Assembly: GCA_003255065.1 (NCBI GenBank)
Contig: QAOA01002887.1
Span: forward strand, 264,501 to 328,500
Source of the DNA: Cercis canadensis
Lineage: Eukaryota > Streptophyta > Magnoliopsida > Fabales > Fabaceae
Length of the DNA stretch: 64,000 bases
Direction of reading: 5' to 3'
Both the position numbers and the translations under genes were made by a program. The notes under the pieces are model-generated. The model was not told the origin of the DNA and did not search any database. It saw only the letters and a program-made list of their open reading frames with translations. This document shows, one piece after another, positions 50,728 to 62,248 of this stretch (the first letter of the stretch is position 1; each line of letters opens with the position of its first letter).

Positions 50728-52155
50728 TGATGAACACACTTTTTATATAATAGTTATCCCTCATACTTAGTCTTTTAAACCTCTTTTGGGCTGAATTGCA
50801 TAGACTTAGACCTCATTTCATGACTTTGGATCCATTTATGCTTAATTGCAATTTCCAGCAATACTGGGCATTATATGCTGTCTCTGTGTTTCATGCATAT
50901 CTTGAGTTCTGGATGTCTAAAAATTCCGAGTCATACCTTGTTGGAAAGCTGAGAGAATTGTCTACAACTTTCTTTCAGGGCTCCAAAGCTAATTCGGACG
51001 TTCAGAAGGTCATATGCAGCCTGGAAGCCAGAGAAGACATGCTGTCGCAGGATCCTGACCTACATGCAGTATTTGGGTCATAACTTGAGTTGTAGATGTC
51101 ATATGGACCTGAAACTGGTACCATTGGAAAGCTAACAGACAGAGCTTCAATTGATATGAAGACCGGTTCACCATATTTTATGTGGAAGATGGTCTTATTT
51201 GCTGTGCAAGTTAGCTGACGGTTCCAGACACCTTCTGCCACTTAAATGGGCCTAACTTCCTCATGACAAGTCCAAATGGGCCCAAACCAAAGCCCAATTG
51301 AAGCTAAGGCCCATGGGAATAAGTGTACCCTAAGGGCAATTTGTGTGTGCATGTAAATTTGGAGGTCTATATCAGCAAGAGGGGGCAGCCGAAATTCAGA
51401 ATCAAGTCATTAGATATTTTAGACAGCTTTCTAGTCTTTCCTTAGTCTCTAAGTTTTCTCTTAGATATTTTGTAAGAACTCAGCTCTTCTTGTTCATGGA
51501 GGGCTAAATCATCCTATCAATCCAGGTTTTGCTATTCTGATTATTGATTTTGAGATTATGTGTTGTTGTTGTTCATTTTAGTTGTTAATCAAAGTTCTTT
51601 CAATCCTCTGAAATATTATGTTTCAATTGCTTAATTCGGATTGGATTATTCATGTGTTCATATTCTGTTTGCATGTGATAAAAGAGGATTGTGTGGTTAA
51701 TTAATGGTTCTAAGCTTGGACGGATTAATTACCTTGGCTGGATTCTGGACTTAGGTTAAACTGGACTTGAATGTTTGCTTAATTCATTTAGTCCCTTGTT
51801 GAACCGAATTCTGGTTGCTTAACCAGTAGACATCCATAGAACATTGAGAGGCTTCTTGATATGTTTTAAAGGCCAAGAACATGATTAATAATTAAATGGA
51901 TCCTTGGAAATCAAGGATGAATCAAAATCAGAATTAGTTAAGACTTGGATTGGTTGCTTTCTCTAAAACTCTACCACTGATAATTAATTTTTGTTAATCA
52001 CATAAACAAACACAACCCCCCGGTTTATATGCTTCTCCATATGATTCACCAAATAGAACAATCCTTAGGTTCAACTTAGGGCTGCCCTTTGCTGCAAATA
52101 GCTTAGGAACCGACCTTAAACTTTAAGTAATTTGAGGAGCCTCGGCAGCTCATCA
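50728..52155 (+). repeat. 5' LTR of the plus-strand element
   Basis: This LTR is 1,428 bp, beginning TGATGAACACAC and ending GCAGCTCATCA. A TATA-like CTATATC lies at 51368-51374 in sense orientation. It belongs to the same LTR type as the solo LTR and the truncated minus element (AGGAACCGACC near the U5 end), and differs from the complete element at 23856. Confidence 0.92.
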
Positions 52156-52160
52156 AATTT

Positions 52161-52178
52161 TGGCGCCGTTGCCGGGGA
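52161..52178 (+). other. Primer binding site, tRNA-Asp type
   Basis: TGGCGCCGTTGCCGGGGA, complementary to the 3' end of tRNA-Asp, lies 5 bp downstream of the 5' LTR. It matches the PBS of the other two copies exactly. Confidence 0.9.
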
Positions 52179-52683
52179 TTATTCTAGTTTTGGTCAATCA
52201 TATTAGGAGTTTACTTTACTGCTAACCCTTCATAAACCCCCTTTGTTGTTTTGTCTTGGTAGTTTTTGGTGAAAACGGGTGATTTTAGGCAAATTTTTCA
52301 GAAAATTTAGTACACATTGTTTAGCCTAGAATGATCTGAGAATTGGTCAGTTAAAGGAAAACGTCCTGAAAAGAAAAACTCACTGCGTTGCAGTGATCCC
52401 CACCCTATTTTGGCCAAATTCCATGGTTTAGACCACTTTTTCAATTTTTTAATATTTTTTATTTGATTTTTGACTTCCATTTTCATTCACCTTTCGTCCT
52501 GTGGTGGTAGAAAAATTTCAAAAAATGTTTAGATATATTTTCTAGTTTTATTTTGGTGTCTTTTTACCTTTGTTTTGTGTTTTTGGTGTGTTTTGGTTTT
52601 AGTTCAATTTTGTCACTTTTTGTTTGATTTTGTGTTTTGTTGTATGTTTTGGTGTGTTTTGTTGTTCTATCACTTTTTGTTCA

Positions 52684-54521
52684 TGGTGCATACTAGGTTC
52701 CCCTACTACTAAAAGAGTCAAAGAGGTTGTTGCATCACTTTCTGACAAACAGAGGATGGACCATAGACTTGATGAATTGACATCTTTGGTGAGACAATTA
52801 GTAGTGGGACAACAAGCACCTGAACCAGCTAAGCAACCATACCAACAACAGAGCCAGTTTCAACAAACTAGGCCACCATTCCAGCAGCAGCCTATGCCAC
52901 CAGCTCACCCGTCAACATCCAAACNNNNNNNNNNNNNNNNNNNNNNNNNNNNNNNNNNNNNNNNNNNNNNNNNNNNNNNNNNNNNNNNNNNNNNNNNNNN
53001 NTGGAAATGCAGATTGGACAATTGGCATCATCTGTGAGTCAATTGCAATCCCAAGGTTCTGGTACCCTTCCTTCTCAGACCATTCCTAACCCCAATTCGA
53101 AGAATGTGAGTGCAATCACTCTTAGGAGTGGCAAGTCAATTCCAGACCCTGCACCTGCAGTTCAGAGTACACCTAGTGTGCCAGTTCCACCTGTTGCTGA
53201 CCTTAGCAGTTCCAGCCAGCGCACTAGTAGTTCCACTCCAGAGATGCCACAACAGAAGCCTACATTTTCTGCACCTCTTCCCTTTCCACAGAGAGCTACT
53301 CTGTCTAAGAAAAAAGATGAGGCAGAGAAGGATAAAGAGCTTCTGGAGACATTCAGGAAGGTGGAAGTTAACATTCCCTTGCTGGATGCTATCAAGCAAA
53401 TTCCTAGATATGCCAAATTTCTCAAGGAATTGTGCACCCAGAGGAGGCGGCTTAAGGGCAATGAGCGGATTAGCATGAGTCAGAATGTCTCAGCCCTTAT
53501 TCAGCCTATGCCCCAGAAGTGCAAGGATCTAGGCACTTTCACCATTCCATGTGTTATAGGCAAATCCAAGTTTGAGCATGCCCTGCTAGACCTTGGTGCT
53601 TCCATTAATGTGATGCCTATGACTGTGTTTAGTTCTCTTGGACTTGGCCCCTTGAGAGCTACTGGTGTTGTGATTCAGTTAGCCAACAGGAGCAGTGCAC
53701 ATCCAGCTGGGTTGATTGAAGATGTGTTGGTCAGAGTTGATGAGCTGATCTTTCCAACAGATTTCTACATTCTGGAGATGGAGGGACAGTCCCAATCCAG
53801 CAAGGCTCCACTCATTCTGGGCAGACCATTCCTAAAGACCGCACGGACCAAGATTGATGTTCATGCAGGAACTCTATCCATGGAGTTTGGAGACTCTATT
53901 GTGCAGTTCAATATTTTTGAGCCTATGCAGCCGTCCATGGATGAGCACTCTGTCTTTCACATTGACTTGATTGATGATCTAGTTGGGGATGGGTCTGATG
54001 AGCTCTGTGCTGACTTCCCAGATTTTGTTGGTGTTGAAGACTCTGTTCAGTGCAACTCCTGTCCTGACTGTCATGGTGATATACCTTGTGCAGTATGTGC
54101 TGAAATATCTGCCTTCTTGAGCAGTCCTGATTCTCTGTGCTGCAGTTGTGGTGATTCTGCTTGCACTGCTTGTTCTGAAATTGCAGCTATTTTAGAACAA
54201 GATGATTCTATCCCAAAGGCTGTGGTCATTGATGCTCCCACAGAGTTAATGGATGTGTATGAGGAGCTATGTTATGAATTCCTTGACTTTGTGGGTATAA
54301 AGGGTTATCTCCAGCGCCATTCACATGTTGTTTGTGATGGTGACATTAGTTGTGCCATCTGTGCAGAAATTTCTACATTTTTAAGCGATGGCAATCCTGG
54401 TGAATCTGCATCTGAAGCTGATTCTAGTTCTGGTTTCGGTTCTGATTCTACGGCTTTAGCAGATGATTCTACAGGGGCAACCCAAGACTTCGTGAGAGTG
54501 GTCTTTGACCCCGGTATCTAG
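52684..54521 (+). pseudogene. Gag-protease polyprotein, start lost and gag core deleted
   Basis: The region matching the family start has lost its ATG (ATA at the equivalent of Met6, no Met1). The frame then jumps after about 15 codons to the region equivalent to residue ~298 of the complete copy. The whole gag core is therefore missing. The zinc knuckle and much of the Gln-rich part are also absent. After the assembly gap, the frame from 53007 is open for 504 codons. It carries AITLRSGK, the protease with DLGAS and ILGRPFL, and the full Cys-rich tail ending FDPGI. That part is very close to the complete element. The frame differs across the gap by the gap length as given. A functional particle protein is not expected. 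Confidence 0.85.
52925..53001. other. Assembly gap (77 N)
   Basis: An unsequenced run inside the gag region. The complete copy has 87 bases between the same flanking words (TCCAAAC and TGGAAATGCAG), so the written gap is 10 bases shorter than expected. Confidence 0.99.
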
Positions 54522-55798
54522 CCGTGTTTGCTGCACATAATCGGAAGATGCTACCTTCAGCTTCAGGGGAGTACATTTTCTAATTATCTTATTGTAATTG
54601 TATGTAATTGTATTCTATTTTCTATTTTGTTTTGCTTTAGTCTGTTTTTGTTTTTTGTTTTTGCTTCTTTTTCTGTTTTCTGTTCATTTTATTTTCAATT
54701 TTTTGTTTTTGATGTCTGCTTTATCTTACCACCCCACATGCGTGCAGGCAGTTTGGTCATTTATTTGACATATAGGTTTCAACCGCCGCCAGCCATTCTG
54801 TGAGGTAGCTAAAGAGGACATAGTGGAGGAGGTCCACTTGCACGATGCCATCTACCTCCCCTGATCTGATAAGGATGTTTCTTCTCTCTCTTTTACTTTA
54901 CTTGTCCTTATGTGACTGCTTGTTATTACTTGTCATCTGTTGATACTTTTTGAAGTCTTTACATTGAGGACAATGTAAAATTTAAGTGTGGGGGAGGGAT
55001 TTCTGTATATAGTTTAGTTGCTTTATTGTTTTCTGTTTAGTTGATTAGGTGTTTTCTGTGTAGTTGATTAGGTTAGTTGATTAGTTTAGTTGATTACTTT
55101 ACTCTTTCTGTACATTTGTTGTTTTTTGTTTTAATTTTTTCTGTTTGTTGTTCTTGCTGTTTATTCTGTTTTTGTTGTCATTTTTCTGTTTTAATTACCC
55201 TCCAATGATGTTATAGAAATTGTAAAGTTGTAAGTGTAAAGTAATTACATTTCAAGGTTCATAGCATGATTGAATAACTTGTTTTCCATCCTTAATTTCA
55301 CATGCTTGGTTTTAGATGTTGGATTGATGATTAAGTTTGATAGATACATGCCTTGTGAGATTTTGAGCCTTTTGATGAATGGATTTAGCAAATGTGCCAT
55401 TCTTTTCCTTCTTGTGTGATTTCACTCATGGAATTTGTTAACTCTAGAACTTGCTTGATTCTTTTTGAGGCTACATTTTCATTTGCATACATGAACATGA
55501 TTGAGGCATTCTTTCTTGATTTAGCCACTTTGCCAAATAGCCAACCTTGTATTATTTCCCTTTGATTACCCCTATTGAGCCTATTTGCCTATCTTTGATA
55601 TTAGCTCATTATATGCCTATGTACAAAATACCATGTTGTTACCTTACCTTAGGGAATGGGAGAGCATTGGTTCATTGTCTTAGAGGAGCTCTTATGCTTG
55701 TGGGTAATTAATAGTACAAGTGTGGAGGTTGTGAATCCTAATGTGCAAAGTATTATGTCAAAGAAAAAAAGAAAAAAAAAGAGAGCCAATTGGTTCTG

Positions 55799-55833
<35 letters not shown>

Positions 55834-56429
55834 GAATTGTGAAAAAGGAAAAGAAAAGGAAAAGGAATATGTGCAAAGGAAGGAGAATATGCTTTACACA
55901 CTTGGAATTTAATGCTTGTCATTTGAGTTCCTCTCCAATGTTCTTTTATTCTCTTTGAGTTTTACCTTGTGATATCCATTTTGATTCATTCCTTTACCTT
56001 TACCTTGGCCTTATTACAACCTTAAATAAAGTCCTCTTGATTTGTGTGTGCATTTGTTTGAGTAGTGGAGAAATAGAAGATAAGCAAGCTTATGGTAGTG
56101 CATCTCTTCATGAGTTTGATTGAGTGGAGTACCTAATTTCTAAACACTTGAGGGATTGAGAGTGTATCTTGTGAGGATCTATCATTCTTAACTTATGCTT
56201 TCCAATTGAAGTTACCTTGTTTGTTGATTTTGGATGAGAAGAAATTTTATTTCATGAATGCTGTGAGTTCCTTGAATCTTTAATTGCTTATCTTACTTGT
56301 GGTATGAACTTCTGCATTTCTTAAATATCATTGGGAGGTGATCCTTTAGTTTTTAAATTTGTTTTTGTTTCCTTGTTCTTGCTTTTCTTAGTTTTGGAAT
56401 TTTAGTTTGCCCGAGACGTGCAAAAGCTA
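54522..56429 (+). other. 3' untranslated region of the plus-strand element
   Basis: No pol genes. It has the same layout as in the complete element: a CU-rich stretch after the stop, a hairpin plus second PPT-like motif (54961-55002), AGTTGATTAGG-type short repeats (about 55018-55098), and a 32-base poly(A) run (55799-55830) following CCAATTGGTTCTG. The small frame seen in the other copies near 55370 is broken here. Confidence 0.8.
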
Positions 56430-56443
56430 AGTGTGGGGGAATT
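56430..56443 (+). other. Polypurine tract of the plus-strand element
   Basis: AAGTGTGGGGGAATT-type purine tract immediately before the 3' LTR start TGATGAACAC at 56444. It is identical in sense to the tract at 25284. Confidence 0.85.
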
Positions 56444-57872
56444 TGATGAACACACTTTTTATACAATAGTTATTCCTCATACTTAGTCTTTTAAACCTCT
56501 TTTGGGCTGAATTGCATAGACTTAGACCTCATTTCATGACTTTGGATCCATTTATGCTTAATTGCAATTTCCAGCAATACTGGGCATTATATGCTGTCTC
56601 TGTGTTTCAGGCATATCTTGAGTTTTGTATGTCTAAAAATTCCGAGTCATACCTTGTTGGAAAGCTGAGAGAATTGTCTACAACTTTCTTTCAGCGCTCC
56701 AAAGCTAATTCGGACGTTCATAAGGTCATATGCAGCCTGGAAGCCAGAGAAGACATGCTGTCGCAGGATCCTGACCGACATGCAGTATTTGGGTCATAAC
56801 TTGAGTTTTGTATGTTATATGGACCTGAAACTGGTGCCATTGGAAAGCTAACAGACGGAGCTTCAATTGATATGAAGACCGGTTCACCATAATTTATGTT
56901 GAGGATGGTCTTATTTGCTGTGCAAGTTAGCTGACGGTTCCAGACACCTTTTGCCACTTAAATGGGCCTAACTTCCTCATGACAAGTCCAAATGGGCCCA
57001 AACCAAAGCCCAATTGAAGCTAAGGCCCATGGGAACAAGTGTGCCCTAAGGGAAATTTGGGTGTGCATGTAAATTTGGAGGTCTATATCAGCAAGAGGGG
57101 GGCAGCCGAAATGGAGAATCAAGTCTTTAGATATTTTAGACAGCTTTCTAGCTTTCCTTAGCTCTTAAGTTTTCTCTTAGATTTTCTTGTAAGAACTCAG
57201 CTCCTCTTGTTCATGGAGGGCTAATCCATCATATCAATCCAGGTTTTGCTATTCTGATTATTGGTTTTGAGATTATGAGTTGTTGTTCTTCATTTTAGTT
57301 GTTAATCAAAGTTCTTTCAATCCTCTGAAATATTCTGTTTGAATTGCTTAATTCGGATTGGATTATTCATGTGTTCATATTCTGTTTGCATGTGATAAAA
57401 GAGGATTGTATGGTTAATTAATGGTTCTAAGCTTGGACGGATTAATTACCTTGGCTGGATTCAGGACTTAGGTTAAACTGGACTTGAATGTTTGCTTAAT
57501 TCATTTAGTCCCTTGTTGAACCGAATTCTGGTTGCTTAACCAGTAGACATCCATAGAACATTGAGAGGCTTCTTGATATGTTTTAAAGGCCAAGAACATG
57601 ATTAATAATTAAATGGATCCTTGGAAATCAAGGATGAATCAAAATCAGAATTAGTTAAGACTTGGATTGGTTGCTTTCTCTAAAACTCTACCACTTTCAA
57701 TTAATTTTCGTTAATCACATAACCAAACACAACCCCCCTGTTTATATGCTTCTCCATATGATTCACCAAATAGAACAATCCTTAGGTTCGACTTAGGGCT
57801 GCCCTTTGCTGCAAATAGCTTAGGAACCGACCTTAAACATTAAGTAATTTGAGGAGCCTCGGCAGCTCATCA
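56444..57872 (+). repeat. 3' LTR of the plus-strand element
   Basis: This LTR is 1,429 bp, ends GCAGCTCATCA and runs straight into the inverted protease sequence of the next fragment at 57873. It is close to its own 5' LTR, with scattered single-base changes. Confidence 0.92.
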
Positions 57873-60208
57873 GATAGAGTTCCTGCATACACATCAATCT
57901 TAGTCCGCGCAGTCTTGAGGAATGGTCTGCCCAGAATGAGTGGAGCCTTGCTGGATTGTGACTGTCCTTCCATCTCCAGAATGTAGAAATCTGTTGGAAA
58001 GATCAGCTCATCAACTCTGACCAACACATCTTCAATCAACCCAGTTGGATAAGCACTGCTCCTGTTGGCTAACTGTATCACAACTCCTGTGGCACTCAAG
58101 GGTCCAAGCCCGAGGGAACTGAAAACAGACATAGGCATGACATTGATCGAAGCGCCTAGATCTAGCATGGCATGCTCGAACTTGGAATTGCCTATAACAC
58201 AGGGGATTGTGAAAGTCCCTGGATCCTTGCACTTCTGAGGCATAGGTTGAATAAGGGCTGAGACATTCTGACTCATGCTAATCCGCTCATTGCCCTTCAG
58301 CCTTCTCCTCTGGGTGCACAATTCCTTGAGAAATTTGGCATATTTAGGAATTTGCTTGATAGCATCCAGCAAGGGAATGTTAACTTCCACTTTCCTGAAC
58401 GTCTCCAGAAGCTCCCTATCCTTCTCAGCCTCATCTTGCTTCTTGGACAGAGTAGCTCTCTGTGGAAAGGGAAGAGCTACTGCAGGCAGCTTGCTTGCAG
58501 GTTCAAGGTTGATTGGCTCAGGAACTGCTGCCTCTGCTAGTTGGGACTCACTGGCAGGTTGAGGCTCGGCTGGCTCTTGCAAGGATTTGCCAGACCTCAA
58601 TGTGATAGCACTCACATTACTCCCATTTGGATTGGGAATTGTCTGTGAAGGGAGTTTGCCAGAACCCTTGGACTGCAACTGGCTAACTGATGATGCCAAT
58701 TGTCCAATCTGTGTTTCCAGATTCTGCATGGTGGACTCTGCCCTCTGCTGGAACTGGATGTTGCTGGTGGCCATCTGCTTCACCAAATCTTCCAATGAAG
58801 GCTCAGGTTTGGATGTTGACGGGTTGGCTGGCTGCATAGGCTGCTGCTGGAATGGTGGCCTATTTTGTTGAAACTGGCCCTGCCTGGCTGGCTGAAATTG
58901 GCTCTGTTGTTGCCAAGGTTGCCTATACTGCTGCTGTTGCTGTGGCTGTTGTTGGGAGGACTGCTGTTGTGGTGCTGCAGCATTGCCATATCTGAAATTT
59001 GGATGATCCCTCCAACCAGGGTTGTAAGTGTTGGAGTACGGATCATATCTAGGCTGCTGCTGCGATTGGTATGGGGATCGACCAGGAAAAACACCTGCTG
59101 CAGCTACAGAGGGATCCTGAAATCCAGAATCACCATCTTGCAGTGTAGGGCATGCGTCTGTAGGATGTGATGGACAAGCACAAATGCCACACACGCTTGC
59201 AGGTTGAGGGGTGGATACTTGTCGCCCCACTGCCAATTGCCTGACCAAGGAGGTCAGTTCATCAAGTCTGTGCTCCATTCTTTGTTGGTCAGCAAATGAT
59301 ACACCAACTTCATTGACTCCCCTGGTGGAATGAATCATCCGAACACCAAACTGCTGGGAATTCTCTGCCATATTGGAAATTAAATCTCTGGCAGCAGCAG
59401 GTGTTTTATCCACTAATGCTCCTCCACTAGCAGAATCAATGTTACTTCTATCCGAAGGTGACAAGCCTTCATAGAAATATTGTATCAACAGCTGATCACT
59501 TATTTGGTGATGGAGGCAGCTTGAACACAGCTTGGTAAACCTCTCCCAATACTCATGCAATGTCTCCCCTGGCAGTTGCCTTATGCCACATATGTCTTTG
59601 CGAATGGCAGCAGTTCTGGATGCAGGGAAGAACTTGGCCAGAAACAGCTTCTTCATGTCACTCCAATTTCTGACCGAACCTTGTGACAAGTAAAAGAGCC
59701 AGTCTTTAGCTGCATCAGCAAGAGAGAAAGGGAATGCTCTTAACTTGATCTGCTCTTCAGAAATTCCTTGTGGCCTCATGGTGGAACAAACCACATGGAA
59801 TTCCTTCAAATGCTTATGAGGATCTTCACCTGCAAGACCATGAAACTTTGGCAGCAAGTGTATCAATCCAGACTTTAATTCAAAAGCAGTATCAATTTCA
59901 GGATATTGGATCCCTAAAGGTTGGTAAGCAACATCAGGGGTGGCCAATTCCTTAAGAGTTCTATCTCTAGGCTGCATGTTATTATTATTATTATTTCCAG
60001 CTCTATTAGCATTATCAGCTCTATCACCTTCATTAACAACAGGATCAACAATAGGAATAACAATAGGAGTGCTAGCTTCAGCCATAGTAGGATCTAGATT
60101 ATCAACAGCCCTATGTGCTCTATTACGTGTATGCAAGGTTCTCTCAATTTCAGGATCTCCTTCAAGCAATACAAAGGGAGAAGACCTAGTCATACACCAT
60201 GCAAACAA
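57873..60208 (-). pseudogene. Gag-protease polyprotein, truncated within the protease region
   Basis: Starts at the same MFAWCM as the complete element and keeps the gag core, the CCHC knuckle, the Gln-rich region and AITLRSGK. It also keeps the protease with DLGAS and ILGRPFL, and is cut just after AGTLS (about residue 778). Beyond 57873 the frame reads 12 or so unrelated residues into the antisense of the neighbouring LTR. Residues 1 to about 525 are nearly identical to the complete copy. From about 525 to 600 the spacer is a different Glu/Pro/Ala-rich sequence, and the protease is visibly more diverged at the base level. This is a mosaic of two subfamilies. The Cys-rich tail is lost. Confidence 0.88.
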
Positions 60209-60864
60209 GTGGCTAAATGCCTAAACACACCACAATGCACAAAAACACACAAAAACACACAAAACTGGCAGAAATAAGCTAAAACCGAAACACACCAAAA
60301 ACACAAAACAAAGGTAAAAAGACACCAAAATAGGACTAGAAAAGGTATCTAAACATTTTTTAAAATTTTTCTACCACCACAGGACGAAAGGTGGATGAAA
60401 ATGGAACTCATAAATCAAATAAAAAATTTTAAAAAAATGGAAAAGTGGTCAAAACAGTGGAATTTGGCTTAAAAAAGTGGATCTGACAGCCAAGAGCTGT
60501 GACTTGTGTGAGTTAGGCCCTTTTCCTTCAACTGAGTAAGTTTTAGGTCAATCGGAGCTAAAAATTTCGTTTTGAACAGTAGATCCAGAAATCACTAAAT
60601 CAAGCCAAACCGAAGGAAAAACAAAGGGGAAATGGTCCAAATGGCCAGAATTCACTCAATGACAATATAAAACATCTAAGCACACTTCAAATCAAGAAAA
60701 ACAATGGCCACTGGCCTCAAACAGAATGGATACTTGGCCAAAAAGTTATGGAAAAAGTGGCCAAAACCCTAAAAAGAACAAAAACTCAAACACAAGGGGG
60801 GTGAATTAGGGGGAAGTTAAAAGTCAGTTTTACTACTAATACTACTGATTCAAAGATAGAACAA
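60209..60864 (-). other. Leader of the truncated minus element
   Basis: Close copy of the leader at 30145-30797, with small changes near 60470-60580. No gene seen. Confidence 0.78.
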
Positions 60865-60882
60865 TCCCCGGCAACGGCGCCA
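60865..60882 (-). other. Primer binding site, tRNA-Asp type
   Basis: TCCCCGGCAACGGCGCCA on the plus strand, 5 bp from the LTR. Identical to the site at 30798. Confidence 0.9.
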
Positions 60883-60887
60883 AAATT

Positions 60888-62248
60888 TGATGAGCTGCCG
60901 AGGCTCCTCAAATTAATTAAAGTTTAAGGTCGGTTCCTAAGCTATTTGCAGCAAAGGGCAGCCCTAAGTCGAACCTAAGGATTGTTCTATTTGGTGAATC
61001 ATATTGAAAAGCATATAAACAGGGGGGTTGTGTTTGTTCTGTGATTAACAAAAATTAATTGAAAGTGGTAGAGTTTTAGAGAAAGCAACCAATCATGTTC
61101 TTGGCCTTTAAAACATATCAAGAAGCCTCTCAATGTTCTATGGATGTCTACTGGTTAAGCAACCAGAATTCAGTTCAACAAGGGACTAAATGAATTAAGC
61201 AAACATTCAAGTCCAGTTTAACCTAAGTCCTGAATCCAGCCAAGGTAATTAATCCGTCCAAGCTTAGAACCATTAATTAACCATACAATCCTCTTTTATC
61301 ACATGCAAACAGAATATGAACACATGAATAATCCAATCCGAATTAAGCAATTCAAACAGAATATTTCAGAGGATTGAAAGAACTTGATTAACAACTAAAA
61401 TGAAGAACAACAACACATAATCTCAAAATCAATAATCAGAATAGCAAAACCTGGATTGATATGATGATTTAGCCCTCCATGAACAAGAAGAGCTGAGTTC
61501 TTACAAAATATCTAAGAGAAAACTTAGAGACTAAGGAAAGACTAGAAAGCTGTCTAAAAATATCTAATTCCTTGATTCTGAATTTCGGCTGCCCCCTCTT
61601 GCTGATATAGACCTCCAAATTTACATGCACACCCAAATTTCCCTTAGGGCACACTTGTTCCCATGGGCCTTAGCTTCAATTGGGCTTTGGTTTGGGCCCA
61701 TTTGGACTTGTCATGAGGAAGTTAGGCCCACTTAAGTGGCAAAAGGTGTCTGGAACCATAAGCTAACTTGCACAGCAAATAAGACCATCTTCAACATAAA
61801 ATATGGTGAACCAGTCTTCATATTAATTGAAGCTCTGTCTGTTAGATTTCCAATGGTACCAGTTTCAGTACATATGACATACACAACTCAAGTTATGACC
61901 CAAATACTGCATGTAGGTCAGGATCCTGCGACAGCATGTCTTCTCTGGATTCCAGGCTGCATATGACCTTCTGAACGTCCGAATTAGCTTTGGAGCCCTG
62001 AAAGAAAGTTGTAGAAAATTCTCTCAGCTTTCCAACAAGGTATGACTCGGAATTTTTAGACATCCAGAACTCAAGGTATGCACGAAACACAGAGACAGCA
62101 TATAATGCCCTGTATTGCTGGAAATTGCAATTAAGCATAAATGGATCCAAAGTCATGAAATGAGGTCTAAGTCTATGCAATTCAGCCCAAAAGAGGTTTA
62201 AAAGACTAAGTATGAGGAATAACTATTGTATAAAAAGTGTGTTCATCA
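60888..62248 (-). repeat. 5' LTR of the truncated minus element, with internal deletion
   Basis: At 1,361 bp it is about 68 bp shorter than the other LTRs. The missing bases lie near 61094, where CAACCAAT joins directly to CATGTTCTTGG. Termini are intact (TGATGAGCTGCC to GTTCATCA). It is the same LTR type as the solo LTR. Confidence 0.9.

Larger units (their letters stand above)
50728..57872 (+). mobile_element. Damaged gag-protease LTR retrotransposon, plus strand
   Basis: A 7,145-bp element of the same family with both LTRs (50728-52155 and 56444-57872), PBS, PPT and the 3'UTR. The gag N-terminal half is deleted, and a 77-N assembly gap falls inside the ORF. The left flank is satellite (CCTAG before the LTR). 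The right flank is not satellite but the interior of an inverted relative (GATAG), so there is no target duplication. The right side was lost or replaced by recombination, or the join is an assembly error. Confidence 0.88.
57873..62248 (-). mobile_element. Truncated gag-protease LTR retrotransposon, minus strand
   Basis: In minus sense it holds the 5' LTR (60888-62248), PBS, leader and gag up to the protease, then stops abruptly at 57873 against the 3' LTR of the plus element. The protease end, Cys-rich tail, 3'UTR and 3' LTR are absent. On its other side it abuts a plus-oriented 3'UTR fragment (GCGGG next to the LTR), which may be half of a lost target duplication. Confidence 0.88.

Noticed and set aside
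50723-57877. Target site duplication for the plus-strand element
   Set aside because: CCTAG on the left and GATAG on the right share only TAG, and the right side is retroelement interior, not satellite.
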